Shown piece by piece: positions 38,709-50,178 of a DNA stretch of 51,778 nt. Position numbers and translations under genes: made by a program. The first letter of the stretch is position 1, and every line of letters starts with the position of its first letter. Under the pieces are notes generated by a model. That model ran no database searches. It was not told where the DNA came from and worked only from the letters and a program-made list of their open reading frames with translations. Location of the stretch: contig JAOIYV010000004.1 in the NCBI GenBank assembly GCA_028226735.1, positions 1-51,778 on the forward strand, in the 5' to 3' direction. The DNA comes from Candidatus Pelagibacter sp. (GTDB lineage: Bacteria > Pseudomonadota > Alphaproteobacteria > Pelagibacterales > Pelagibacteraceae).

Positions 38709-39868
38709 TTATTTTATTGCTTCAACAATTTTTTTAGCAGCATCATCTAAATCTTCTGCAGAAATCAATTTTAATCCTGAGTTATCTAATATTTTTTTTC
38801 CTTCTTTAAATTTTGTGCCTGCAAGTCTAACTACTAAAGGAACACTAATATTTATTTCTTTAGCAGCGTCAACAACTCCTTGCGCGAGAACATCACATCT
38901 CATTATTCCACCAAAAATATTTATTAAAATTCCTTTAACATTTTTATCAGAAAGAATTATTTTAAGTGCAGCTGAAACTTTTTCTTTTGAGGCTCCACCA
39001 CCAACATCTAAAAAATTGGCTGGTTCTTTTCCATATAATTTAATTATATCCATAGTAGCCATAGCTAATCCTGCTCCATTAACCATACATCCAATACTCC
39101 CATCTAATTTAATATAAGCTAAATCATGTTTACTTGCTTCAATTTCAGTTGGGTCTTCCTCGTTTAAATCTCTCATCTCAATAATTTCTGGATGTTTAAA
39201 TAATGCATTGGAGTCAAAATTTACTTTTGCATCTAAGCATATAATTTTTTTCTCTTTAGTTAATATCAGTGGATTGATCTCAACCATATTAGCGTCTGTA
39301 TCGATAAACATTTTATATAATGATTTAATCGTTGATATTGCTTGTTTTTTTGCATTATCTGTTAAATTAAATATTTTTATTATTTTCTCACAGTCTGTTT
39401 CTGAAATCTCATCAAGATTTTCAACTTTAGTTGTTATAATTTTTTCTGGTGTTTTAATGGCTACTTCTTCAATATCCATTCCACCCTGATCGCTTGATAT
39501 AAATGCAATCTTTGAACTAGTTCTATCAACCAAACATGATAAATAAAACTCCTTTTCTATATTTGAAGATTCTTCAACATATAATCTTTTAACTTTTCTA
39601 CCTGCTGGACCTGTTTGATGAGTTACAAGAGTTTTGCCTAGTAATTCTTTTGCAGCAGTAGTTAATTCTTCTATAGTGTTTAAGATTTTAACTCCTCCTG
39701 CTTTTCCTCTTCCACCTGCATGTATTTGTGCTTTTAAAACAAATTTTTTTGTTTTAAGTGATTTTGCTTTTTCAATTAATTCTTTCACGTTCAGAGCGAA
39801 AATTCCTTCAGGAACTATTGCACCATATTTTTTTAAAATTTGTTTGGCTTGATGTTCGTGAATGTTCA

Positions 39869-39869
<1 letters not shown>
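38709..39869 (-). CDS. sucC: Succinyl-CoA synthetase subunit beta
   Basis: This 386-residue ATP-grasp protein starts [17 protein letters not shown] and contains [16 protein letters not shown] near 46-61, the Mg/nucleotide segment MVEINPL, and [11 protein letters not shown] with [11 protein letters not shown] in the C-terminal domain. It pairs with SucD. The start codon shares 1 bp with the mdh stop, so mdh, sucC, sucD and sucA appear to form one transcript. Confidence 0.96.
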
Positions 39870-42332
<2,463 letters not shown>

Positions 42333-42389
42333 GAATAAGGTCTTTTAGATCAAAATATAATATTAGTCTATTATTATTAAGAAAATTAA

Positions 42390-43169
42390 TTAAACATTAG
42401 CTGTAACTAACATTTTTTTTAGTTCTGCTATTGCTTTTGCTGGATTTAGTCCTTTTGGACACGCACTTGTACAATTCATAATAGTATGGCATCTGTATAA
42501 TTTTAATTCATCAGCTACTTTTTTTAATCTTGCTTTTCTTTCATCATCTCTACTGTCTACTATCCATCTATAAGCTTGAAGTAAAACCGCAGGACCTAAA
42601 TACTTATCACCATTCCACCAATAACTTGGGCAAGATGTTGAGCAACATGCGCACATAATACACTCATAGGCACCATCTAACTTTACTCTATCTTCTTTGG
42701 TTTGTAATATTTCAGTATTTTTAACTTTTTGATTTGTCTTAAGCCAAGGCTCAATTGACTCATACTGTTTATATAGCCCACTTAAATCGCCTATTAGATC
42801 TCTCTTTACTTTTAAATGAGGTAATGGATAAATATTAATATCTCCATCTATTTCTGCATGAGGCTTTGTGCATGCTAAACCATTTTTTCCATCCATATTC
42901 ATTGCACAAGAACCACAAACACCATGAGCACAAGACCTTCTATAAGCTAAAGATGGATCAATTTCGTTTTTAATTTTATTTAAAATATCTAAAACTTTTG
43001 AAGGGCAGTTATCCATATCAACTTCGTATGAGTCTACTCTTGGATTCTCTCCTGAACTAGGATCCCATCTATAAACATTTACTTTTCTAATATTTTTGGA
43101 TCCAGTTTTGTCTTTATAATAAATGCCTTTTTTAATTTCTGAGTTTTTAGGTAAATTTATTTGAACCAT
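42390..43169 (-). CDS. sdhB: Succinate dehydrogenase iron-sulfur subunit
   Basis: This 259-residue protein carries the three cluster motifs: [2Fe-2S] C80, C85, C88, C100; [4Fe-4S] C170, C173, C176 with C180; and [3Fe-4S] C180-region/C227/C233 with C237 supporting. It passes electrons from SdhA to the membrane anchor and ubiquinone. Its start shares 1 bp with the sdhA stop. Confidence 0.96.
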   Translation of the reverse strand: MVQINLPKNSEIKKGIYYKDKTGSKNIRKVNVYRWDPSSGENPRVDSYEVDMDNCPSKVLDILNKIKNEIDPSLAYRRSCAHGVCGSCAMNMDGKNGLACTKPHAEIDGDINIYPLPHLKVKRDLIGDLSGLYKQYESIEPWLKTNQKVKNTEILQTKEDRVKLDGAYECIMCACCSTSCPSYWWNGDKYLGPAVLLQAYRWIVDSRDDERKARLKKVADELKLYRCHTIMNCTSACPKGLNPAKAIAELKKMLVTANV

Positions 43170-44944
43170 TAATACACTCGCTCTTGAGGAGGAAAATATT
43201 GCACTTCATTTGTTAAAGTTGTTTTATGGACTGGTCTATAGCTAATTTTTGTTTCTTTTCCATCGCACCATGAAAGAGTATGTTGCATAAATTTTTCATC
43301 ATCTCTCTTTGGGTAGTCTTCTCTTGCATGAGCTCCCCTGCTTTCTTTCCTATTGTGTGCTGAGTCCATAGTGGTAATTGCTTGTCGAATAAGATTATCA
43401 AATTCTAGGGTTTCAACTAAATCGGTATTAAAAACTAGTGATTTATCCTTAACAGAAATTGACCCCATACCATCATATGTTTTTCTGATTTCAGAGACCC
43501 CCTCTTTAAGAGTTTTTTCTGTTCTAAAAACTGCACATTTTGATTGCATAGTTTTTTGCATCGCGAGTCTTAATTCAGCAGTACTATTTTCTCCATTAGA
43601 ATTTCTAAGTTTATCAAATCTTTCTAAACATTTTTCTGTTTCAGATTCTCCTATGTCTTCATGAGGTGTTCCTGGCTTAACTAGCTCTGCTGCTCTTTTT
43701 GCAGCTGCTCTTCCAAATACCACTAAATCTATTAAAGAGTTTGAGCCTAATCTATTGGCTCCATGAACTGAAACACATGCCGCCTCACCAATTGCCATTA
43801 ATCCTGGAACAGTTTTTTCTGAACCATTAACTGTTAGAACTTCAGCTTTATAATTTGTTGGAATTCCACCCATATTATAGTGAACTGTTGGAACAACAGG
43901 TATTGGATCTTTTGTTACATCCACATCTGCAAATAATCTTGCAGCATCAGAGATTCCTGGAAGCCTTTCGGCAATTACCTTTTTATCTAGGTGACTTAAA
44001 TTTAAAAGAACATGGTCTTTATCTTTACCCACACCTCTACCTTCATTAATTTCTATAGACATTGATCTACTTACTACATCTCGAGATGCTAAATCTTTAG
44101 CATTAGGGGCATATCTTTCCATAAATCTTTCTCCTTTAGAATTTACTAAGTATCCACCTTCCCCTCTTACTCCCTCTGAAATTAATGTTCCATGCCCATA
44201 AATTCCTGTTGGATGGAATTGAACAAACTCCATATCTTGTAAAGGAAGCCCCGCTCTTAATACCATTGCATTTCCATCACCTGTACACGTGTGAGCTGAT
44301 GTTGCAGAATAATAAACTTTACCATATCCACCAGTAGCGATTATAGTTGAGTGAGCTCTAAACCTATGAATTGTACCATCATTTAAATTCCAAGCTATTA
44401 ACCCTTTGCATTCTCCGTCTTTCATTAATAAATCCAATGCAAAGTATTCTATAAAGAATTCTGTATTGTGCTTAAGTGCCTGCCCATAAAGTGTATGTAA
44501 AATTGCATGTCCAGTTCTATCAGCTGCTGCACAAGTTCTCTGAACTATTCCATTGCCATAATTTTTTGTCATTCCTCCAAAGGGTCTTTGATAAATTTTT
44601 CCATCTTCTGTTCTACTAAATGGAACTCCATACTTTTCTAATTCAATTACTGCCGCTGGAGCTTCTTTACAAAGATACTCTATACTATCTTGATCACCTA
44701 ACCAGTCAGCACCTTTGACAGTATCATACATATGCCAACGCCAGTCATCTTCACCCATATTTCCTAACGAAGCTGATATACCTCCTTGAGCTGCAGAAGT
44801 GTGACTTCTTGTTGGAAAAACTTTTGAAATACATGCTGTCTTTAAGCCAGCTTCACTTAAACCAACAGCTGCTCTTAAGCCAGAGCCACCAGCTCCAAGC
44901 ACTATTACGTCGTATTCGTGGTCTATTATTTTATATGAACTCAT
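43169..44944 (-). CDS. sdhA: Succinate dehydrogenase flavoprotein subunit
   Basis: This 591-residue protein has the FAD-binding [11 protein letters not shown] at 16-26, H48 in [11 protein letters not shown] (covalent FAD histidine), a central QFHPTGIYG segment and the C-terminal [15 protein letters not shown]. It oxidises succinate to fumarate. The sdhC-D-A-B order is standard for alphaproteobacteria. It overlaps both neighbouring sdh genes by 1 bp. Confidence 0.97.
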   Translation of the reverse strand: MSSYKIIDHEYDVIVLGAGGSGLRAAVGLSEAGLKTACISKVFPTRSHTSAAQGGISASLGNMGEDDWRWHMYDTVKGADWLGDQDSIEYLCKEAPAAVIELEKYGVPFSRTEDGKIYQRPFGGMTKNYGNGIVQRTCAAADRTGHAILHTLYGQALKHNTEFFIEYFALDLLMKDGECKGLIAWNLNDGTIHRFRAHSTIIATGGYGKVYYSATSAHTCTGDGNAMVLRAGLPLQDMEFVQFHPTGIYGHGTLISEGVRGEGGYLVNSKGERFMERYAPNAKDLASRDVVSRSMSIEINEGRGVGKDKDHVLLNLSHLDKKVIAERLPGISDAARLFADVDVTKDPIPVVPTVHYNMGGIPTNYKAEVLTVNGSEKTVPGLMAIGEAACVSVHGANRLGSNSLIDLVVFGRAAAKRAAELVKPGTPHEDIGESETEKCLERFDKLRNSNGENSTAELRLAMQKTMQSKCAVFRTEKTLKEGVSEIRKTYDGMGSISVKDKSLVFNTDLVETLEFDNLIRQAITTMDSAHNRKESRGAHAREDYPKRDDEKFMQHTLSWCDGKETKISYRPVHKTTLTNEVQYFPPQERVY

Positions 44945-45270
44945 TAGTTTAAATTAAATATTACAATAATTGTGATTAATGGCATTATTATAGCAAAAAT
45001 ATTCAGTACTTTGTTTGCGGCATTTTTGATTTTTTCGTCCTGAATATAGTCTTCAAATACCTCACTAATGCTTAAAGCAGAGAAAAAGTAAGCAAATACA
45101 AGCATTAAAGAAAATAAAACTTTTGATGGTTGAGTGGTAAAAAAATTAATAACCTCAATATAATCTTTATCAAAAATTGACACTAAGTTTAATATAAACC
45201 AAATCATCAATGGCACTAAAATAGCTGAACTAATTTTCATGAACATCCATTTTTTTGTTACAGAATTCAT
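44944..45270 (-). CDS. sdhD: Succinate dehydrogenase membrane anchor subunit
   Basis: This short (108-residue) hydrophobic protein has three predicted membrane helices. It is assigned by position between sdhC and sdhA and by size, with weak sequence similarity that is normal for SdhD. It helps bind heme b and ubiquinone. It starts 1 bp after sdhC and overlaps sdhA by 1 bp. Confidence 0.85.
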   Translation of the reverse strand: MNSVTKKWMFMKISSAILVPLMIWFILNLVSIFDKDYIEVINFFTTQPSKVLFSLMLVFAYFFSALSISEVFEDYIQDEKIKNAANKVLNIFAIIMPLITIIVIFNLN

Positions 45271-45271
45271 T

Positions 45272-45655
45272 TTAAATAAAGTTTCTTCCTAATAGATAAA
45301 ATAGAATTGTAAAAAAAATAGATCCAAAGATAACTAGTGAACCTGTGATATTTGATATCTTTAGCTCAAAGCCATAACCAAGATCCATAGCAAGATGTCT
45401 TATTTCACTTAATGTTTGAAAACAAAAAGACCAAGTTAAACAAATAATAATAAATTTTCCAAAAATAGATTGTAAAAATAATTTTGTAAAGTCGTAACTA
45501 GTCTCTCCTAACAATAAAGAAAAGATCCAGAAACAAATTACTGTTATTGCTGATATATTAACTATTCCAGTAATTCTGTGAGAGATAGAAACTAAAGAAG
45601 ATATATGCCACCTATAAACCTGAATATGTGGTGATAAAGGGTTGTTATTATCCAT
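45272..45655 (-). CDS. sdhC: Succinate dehydrogenase cytochrome b556 subunit
   Basis: This 127-residue protein has three hydrophobic helices and the SdhC signatures SPHIQVYRW near 8-16, SISHRITG at 23-30 and EIRHLAMDLG at 84-93, where H87 is the likely axial heme ligand. It forms the membrane anchor with SdhD. Its start overlaps the asd gene's end by 8 bp, suggesting that asd and sdh genes share a transcript. Confidence 0.92.
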   Translation of the reverse strand: MDNNNPLSPHIQVYRWHISSLVSISHRITGIVNISAITVICFWIFSLLLGETSYDFTKLFLQSIFGKFIIICLTWSFCFQTLSEIRHLAMDLGYGFELKISNITGSLVIFGSIFFTILFYLLGRNFI

Positions 45656-46649
45656 TATTTTTTTTAATTAAAAGTTCAGCTATTTCAATTGCATTCAATG
45701 CGGCACCTCTTAATAAATTATCTGAGACTATCCACATATTAATTGTATTTTTTTTTGTTTTATCCTCTCTAATTCGAGATATATAAGTTTCTTTTTTTCC
45801 TTCTGCTTCAATAGGTGTTATATAGCCTCCATCTTCTCTTTTATCAAACACTTCACATCCTTCTGCATTACTAAGTAATGAATTTATTTTTTCTAAATTA
45901 ATTGGTTTTTCAAATTCAATATTTACTGACTCTGCATGAGAAACCAAGACTGGAATTCTCACACAAGTTGCTGTCAATTCAATCTTGTCATCAAGTATCT
46001 TTTTTGTTTCATTTACCATCTTTAATTCTTCTTTTGTGTAACCATCATCTGCAAAAACATCTATGTGTGGAATTGCGTTAAATGCTATCTGTTTAGTAAA
46101 GTTTTTAGAGTTTATTTTTTTGTTATCTAGCGATAATTTAGTTTGTTCAATTAATTCGTCCATTGGTGCCTTACCACCACCAGATACAGATTGATAAGTT
46201 GATATAACCACTCTTTTAATGTTCAGCTCATCATGAAGTGGTTTTAATGCTATAACCAATTGCGCTGTAGAGCAGTTTGGATTTGCAATAATATTTTTTC
46301 TTAAGTCTTTTATTGCTTCCGGATTTACCTGTGGAACAATTAAAGGTACATCATCATCCATTCTAAAAAAGCTAGAATTATCAATTATTGTAGTATGTTT
46401 TGAAGCTTTTTTCCCATATTTTTCTGATATTTTTCCGCCTGCTGCAAAAAATGTAATTTCAGCATTTGAGAAATCATAAGTTTCTAAATTATGAACCTCG
46501 TGTTCTTTACTATTAAAGTTTATTTTTTGACCAACACTTCTAGGGGAGGCAACTAAAAATAATTTATCAATTGGGAATTTTTTTTGCTCTAATATTTCAA
46601 GCATTTTTCTTCCAACATTACCCGTGGCTCCTACAATTGCTATATTCAT
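45648..46649 (-). CDS. asd: Aspartate-semialdehyde dehydrogenase
   Basis: This 333-residue enzyme has NADP-binding VGATGNVGRKML at 6-17, catalytic C126 in NPNCSTAQ, a STYQSVSGGGK segment and a late RIREDK. It makes aspartate semialdehyde for lysine/DAP, threonine and methionine synthesis. It lies 20 bp after dmdA and overlaps sdhC by 8 bp. Its product feeds homoserine, the substrate of the metX product encoded elsewhere in the window. Confidence 0.95.
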   Translation of the reverse strand: MNIAIVGATGNVGRKMLEILEQKKFPIDKLFLVASPRSVGQKINFNSKEHEVHNLETYDFSNAEITFFAAGGKISEKYGKKASKHTTIIDNSSFFRMDDDVPLIVPQVNPEAIKDLRKNIIANPNCSTAQLVIALKPLHDELNIKRVVISTYQSVSGGGKAPMDELIEQTKLSLDNKKINSKNFTKQIAFNAIPHIDVFADDGYTKEELKMVNETKKILDDKIELTATCVRIPVLVSHAESVNIEFEKPINLEKINSLLSNAEGCEVFDKREDGGYITPIEAEGKKETYISRIREDKTKKNTINMWIVSDNLLRGAALNAIEIAELLIKKNNG

Positions 46650-46669
46650 GATATTAATTAACTTTTATA

Positions 46670-47779
46670 CTAGATGAAGGGTAAATCGCAAACTTTTCCG
46701 TTAAGGGTATTATCATTTATTTGGATTTTAAAGCCCTGAGATTCTTTCCAGTGAGACTTATGTATCATTGCTATACCTATAACCATCTGAAAATGAGGTG
46801 AATAACAGGCCGATCTTAATTCACCAATTATATTACTATTCTCATCATATAAATTTTTTGATCCTGTAAGACTTATTTCTTTTGTGTTAATTTTAACTCC
46901 CATTAACTTTTTTTGCACCCCTTTTGATTTTACTTGTTTTAATTTCTCTTTTCCTAAAAATTTTACGTCACTCTCTAAACTTACGTATTGGTCAAAACCA
47001 CATTCAAATGGATTATCATTGTTGTCAAAATCATTACCATAAGATAATAGTGCACTCTCAATTCTTTCTATTAGATTTGGACATCCAGGTCCTACATTAA
47101 ATTCTTTTCCAACTTCAAAAAGACGATCATAAAGTTTTTGTCCTGACTCTGTATTTTGTACATAGACTTCGTATCCACCCTGCTTAGACCATCCTGATCT
47201 TGCTATTAAATGTTTGGTCCCTTCAAAATCAAAGTAATCAAATCCAAAAAATTTTAAATCAGTAATCTTTTTTCCAAAAACTTTTTCCATTAATGCAAAT
47301 GACTTTGGACCTTGTATTGCCATTATATCAACTACTGGTTCAATAATATTAACATCAAATTTATGTCCTGATGCAAGACCTTTTGCAAAGAAAATTACAT
47401 CTGAGTCTGCTATTGATATCCACCATTTATTTACATCTAATTTTAAAATTACTGGATCATTAACTAAATTTCCATCTTCATCTATTATTGGACAATAATA
47501 ACATCTTCCTATTTTAGATTTTGATAAATCTCGACAAGTCATCAATTGTACTAACTCTGCTGAATCTTTGCCTGATATTTCTACTTGTCTTTCTGCAGCA
47601 ACATCCCATACTTGAACATGTTCTTTTAAATGCTTGTAGCTATCTTCTATTGAACCAAATGCAGCTGGTAACAACATGTGATTATAAATTGTGTATGCTG
47701 TAACTCCTTGCTTCTCTATTCTTGAAGTATAAGGTGTGCTTCTTAGTCTTCTAGATTTTGCTATTGAAAAGTTTTTCAT
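46670..47779 (-). CDS. dmdA: Dimethylsulfoniopropionate (DMSP) demethylase
   Basis: This is a 369-residue GcvT-fold protein. It has GcvT-like features such as [15 protein letters not shown] at 59-73, [15 protein letters not shown] near 155-169 and the [12 protein letters not shown] segment at 195-206, but is not the glycine-cleavage T protein. The sequence matches the DmdA of SAR11, which moves a methyl group from DMSP to tetrahydrofolate, giving methylmercaptopropionate (MMPA) and methyl-THF. The gene is coupled by a 4-bp overlap to the alpha/beta hydrolase gene, which in turn overlaps dmdB, with dmdC next. That context makes paralogues such as dimethylglycine demethylase-like proteins unlikely. 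Confidence 0.93.
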   Translation of the reverse strand: MKNFSIAKSRRLRSTPYTSRIEKQGVTAYTIYNHMLLPAAFGSIEDSYKHLKEHVQVWDVAAERQVEISGKDSAELVQLMTCRDLSKSKIGRCYYCPIIDEDGNLVNDPVILKLDVNKWWISIADSDVIFFAKGLASGHKFDVNIIEPVVDIMAIQGPKSFALMEKVFGKKITDLKFFGFDYFDFEGTKHLIARSGWSKQGGYEVYVQNTESGQKLYDRLFEVGKEFNVGPGCPNLIERIESALLSYGNDFDNNDNPFECGFDQYVSLESDVKFLGKEKLKQVKSKGVQKKLMGVKINTKEISLTGSKNLYDENSNIIGELRSACYSPHFQMVIGIAMIHKSHWKESQGFKIQINDNTLNGKVCDLPFI

Positions 47780-48552
47780 TTTTTTAAAAATTCAGAGATC
47801 TTTTCTCTCATTTCAAAAGCTTTTTCAAACATAATCATATGTCCGCAATCTTTTATTATATGAGTTTCTGAATTGGGAATAAGTTCAGCAAATTTCTTAC
47901 CTTTTTCAAGGTTGACCATCTTATCTAGCTCGCCAAATATTAATAATGTGGGACAATTTATTGACTTTAGGGCCTCAGAACCATTTTTATAATTATTACA
48001 AGCCATAAGATCAATAGCTAAAATTTCTCTAATATCTCTTGGAGAGTTAATAATTTTTTCAACAGGATTGCCCCCAATAAATTTTTTATAATTTTCATAA
48101 CTCCACTTCATCATTAATTTAATAGCTTGATCATCACCATCTTGTGCAAGATCAATTAGGTCTTGATTAACTGGCATTCTATATGACCCACCAATAAATA
48201 TTAATCTCTTAACTCTTTTTGAATATTTTGAACAATATTCAAGTGCTTCTAAACAGCCTTGGGAGTGTCCAATTATTGTTAGGTCAGAAATATTTAATTC
48301 ATTAAAAACTTTCTCTAACCAATTTGAAATTTCTTCTATTGATTTTAAACTTTTGCCTTCAGAATTTCCATGTCCTGGTAAATCAATTGATAAAACATTA
48401 TAATCTTGATTTGATAAATACTGCTCAGTTAAAGACCAGACAATGTGCGAAAGACCACTACCATGAAGAAAAACTATTGAGTCTTTATTCTTATTAATGC
48501 CTTGCCCTGCATCTGAAACAAAAACTTTTTTACTATCTATTTCAAAAATCAA
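47776..48552 (-). CDS. Alpha/beta hydrolase in the dmd operon, function unknown
   Basis: This 258-residue alpha/beta-fold hydrolase has oxyanion region FLHGSGLS at 28-35, nucleophile S97 in GHSQG, D210 in GELDKM and H238 in CGHMIMFE, so the triad is complete. No signal peptide is seen; it is cytosolic. It overlaps dmdB upstream and dmdA downstream by 4 bp each (ATGA junctions), which implies translation in fixed ratio with the pathway enzymes. It could hydrolyse an acyl-CoA thioester of the MMPA route (for example methylthioacryloyl-CoA or a stalled intermediate) or an ester or lactone. The fold alone does not decide this. Confidence 0.9.
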   Translation of the reverse strand: MIFEIDSKKVFVSDAGQGINKNKDSIVFLHGSGLSHIVWSLTEQYLSNQDYNVLSIDLPGHGNSEGKSLKSIEEISNWLEKVFNELNISDLTIIGHSQGCLEALEYCSKYSKRVKRLIFIGGSYRMPVNQDLIDLAQDGDDQAIKLMMKWSYENYKKFIGGNPVEKIINSPRDIREILAIDLMACNNYKNGSEALKSINCPTLLIFGELDKMVNLEKGKKFAELIPNSETHIIKDCGHMIMFEKAFEMREKISEFLKK

Positions 48553-50177
48553 CTTTGGTCCTTGACTTTTTTTCTAAGCTCAAATTTTTGTATTTTTCCA
48601 GTTGAAGTTTTGGGTAATTCACAAAAAATAACTTTTTTTGGAAGTTTAAACCCAGCCAGTGTTTCTCTACAAAAATCTATAATATCTTTTTCTTCTGCAG
48701 ATTTATCTTTAATTAGTTCAACAAAAGCACAGGGTGTTTCTCCCCATTTTTCATCAGGTTTAGCAACAACAGCTGCTAATGATACTGATGGATGTTTTGC
48801 AATAGTATTTTCTATTTCTATTGAAGAAATATTTTCTCCACCAGAAATAATAATATCTTTAGATCTATCTTGAATTTTAATATATCCATCTGGATGGGTT
48901 ACAGCTAAATCTCCAGAGTGAAACCACCCGCCAGACATTGCTTTATCTGTTGCTTGTTTATCTTTATAATATCCTTTCATTACAATATTACCCCTAATCA
49001 TAATTTCCCCCATAGTTTTTCCATCTTTAGGTACTGGCTTCATTGTTTCAGGATCCATAACAACGGCTCCTTCAGTATTAGGATATCTAACACCTTGTCG
49101 TGCTTTAATTTCATTTTTTTTATCTTTATCTAACTCATTCCATTCTTCATTCCACGCACACTGTAACATATGACCATAAGTTTCTGTTAGCCCATATACA
49201 TGCATGACTTCAAATCCTAAGTTTTCCATTTTTTCAAAAATAATGCTTGGTGGTGGGGCGCCAGCAGTTAAAACATTTACTTTTCTTTTTAATTTTTTTT
49301 GGTCCTTTTTTGGAGTGTTAACTATCATATTTAAAACTATTGGAGCTCCTCCAAAATGAGTCACGTCATATTTATCAATTAATTCAAACATTTTTTTTGT
49401 ATCAATATTTCTAAGGCAAATAATTCTTGCATGTAACATTGAAAGCGTCCAAGGATAACACCATCCGTTGCAATGAAACATTGGGACTACACATAAAAAA
49501 TTTAATCTATTTGGCATGTTCCATGCCTGAGTACTCCCAGTTGCCATTAAATATGAGCCTCTATGATGATAAACAACACCTTTGGGGTTTCCCGTTGTTC
49601 CAGATGTATATCCTAGTGAAATTGCTTGCCACTCATCTTTTGGTTTTTTCCATTCATAGTTTTCATCTCCACTGTTTAAAAAACTTTCGTATTCTAATTC
49701 ACCAATTTTTTTAAAACTACTTGTGTCTATATCTTTGTCATCTATATCTATAATGATAATTTTATTTTTAATATTTTTTAAAGCTTTAGCAATAACCTCA
49801 TGAAATTGTCTGTCCACAATTAAAACTTTTGCATCACTATGATCTAAAATATAACTAACAGTTTTTGGATCTAATCTTGTATTAATTGCATTAATAACTG
49901 CACCAACCATAGGTATTGAGTAGTGAGCTTCAAAAATTTCTGGTGTATTGAAAGCCATTACTGAAACTGTATCTCCAGTTTTAACTCCAAGCTTATCTAG
50001 CGCACTCGCAAACTTAACACATCTTTTATAAACTTCTTCCCAAGTATAAGATCTGCTTTCATAAACTACAGCTTCATAGTTTGGATAGATATCTCTTGTT
50101 CTTTCTAAAAATGTTAAAGGAGATAAAGGTATATAATTAGCATCATTTTTATCTAAACCTATATCGTAGTGGCTCAT
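48549..50177 (-). CDS. dmdB: 3-methylmercaptopropionyl-CoA ligase
   Basis: This 542-residue acyl-adenylate-forming ligase has P-loop YTSGTTGNPKG at 190-200, YGLTETYGH, a hinge-side SGDLAV/DRSKDIIISGGEN segment and catalytic lysine K528 in TSTGKIQ. DmdB enzymes convert MMPA with ATP and CoA to MMPA-CoA. The assignment rests on family similarity to medium/short-chain acyl-CoA ligases together with its place between dmdC and dmdA. It may accept propionate or butyrate as well. It starts 1 bp after dmdC and overlaps the hydrolase gene by 4 bp. Confidence 0.88.
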   Translation of the reverse strand: MSHYDIGLDKNDANYIPLSPLTFLERTRDIYPNYEAVVYESRSYTWEEVYKRCVKFASALDKLGVKTGDTVSVMAFNTPEIFEAHYSIPMVGAVINAINTRLDPKTVSYILDHSDAKVLIVDRQFHEVIAKALKNIKNKIIIIDIDDKDIDTSSFKKIGELEYESFLNSGDENYEWKKPKDEWQAISLGYTSGTTGNPKGVVYHHRGSYLMATGSTQAWNMPNRLNFLCVVPMFHCNGWCYPWTLSMLHARIICLRNIDTKKMFELIDKYDVTHFGGAPIVLNMIVNTPKKDQKKLKRKVNVLTAGAPPPSIIFEKMENLGFEVMHVYGLTETYGHMLQCAWNEEWNELDKDKKNEIKARQGVRYPNTEGAVVMDPETMKPVPKDGKTMGEIMIRGNIVMKGYYKDKQATDKAMSGGWFHSGDLAVTHPDGYIKIQDRSKDIIISGGENISSIEIENTIAKHPSVSLAAVVAKPDEKWGETPCAFVELIKDKSAEEKDIIDFCRETLAGFKLPKKVIFCELPKTSTGKIQKFELRKKVKDQS

Positions 50178-50178
50178 A

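Noticed and set aside
38680..39117. 145-codon open frame on the plus strand opposite sucC
   Set aside because: Antisense to well-conserved sucC codons; composition is that of a mirror frame.
46670..47779. Annotation of dmdA as glycine-cleavage T protein (gcvT)
   Set aside because: The fold is shared, but the dmdB/dmdC context and the absence of gcvH/gcvP next to it favour DMSP demethylase.
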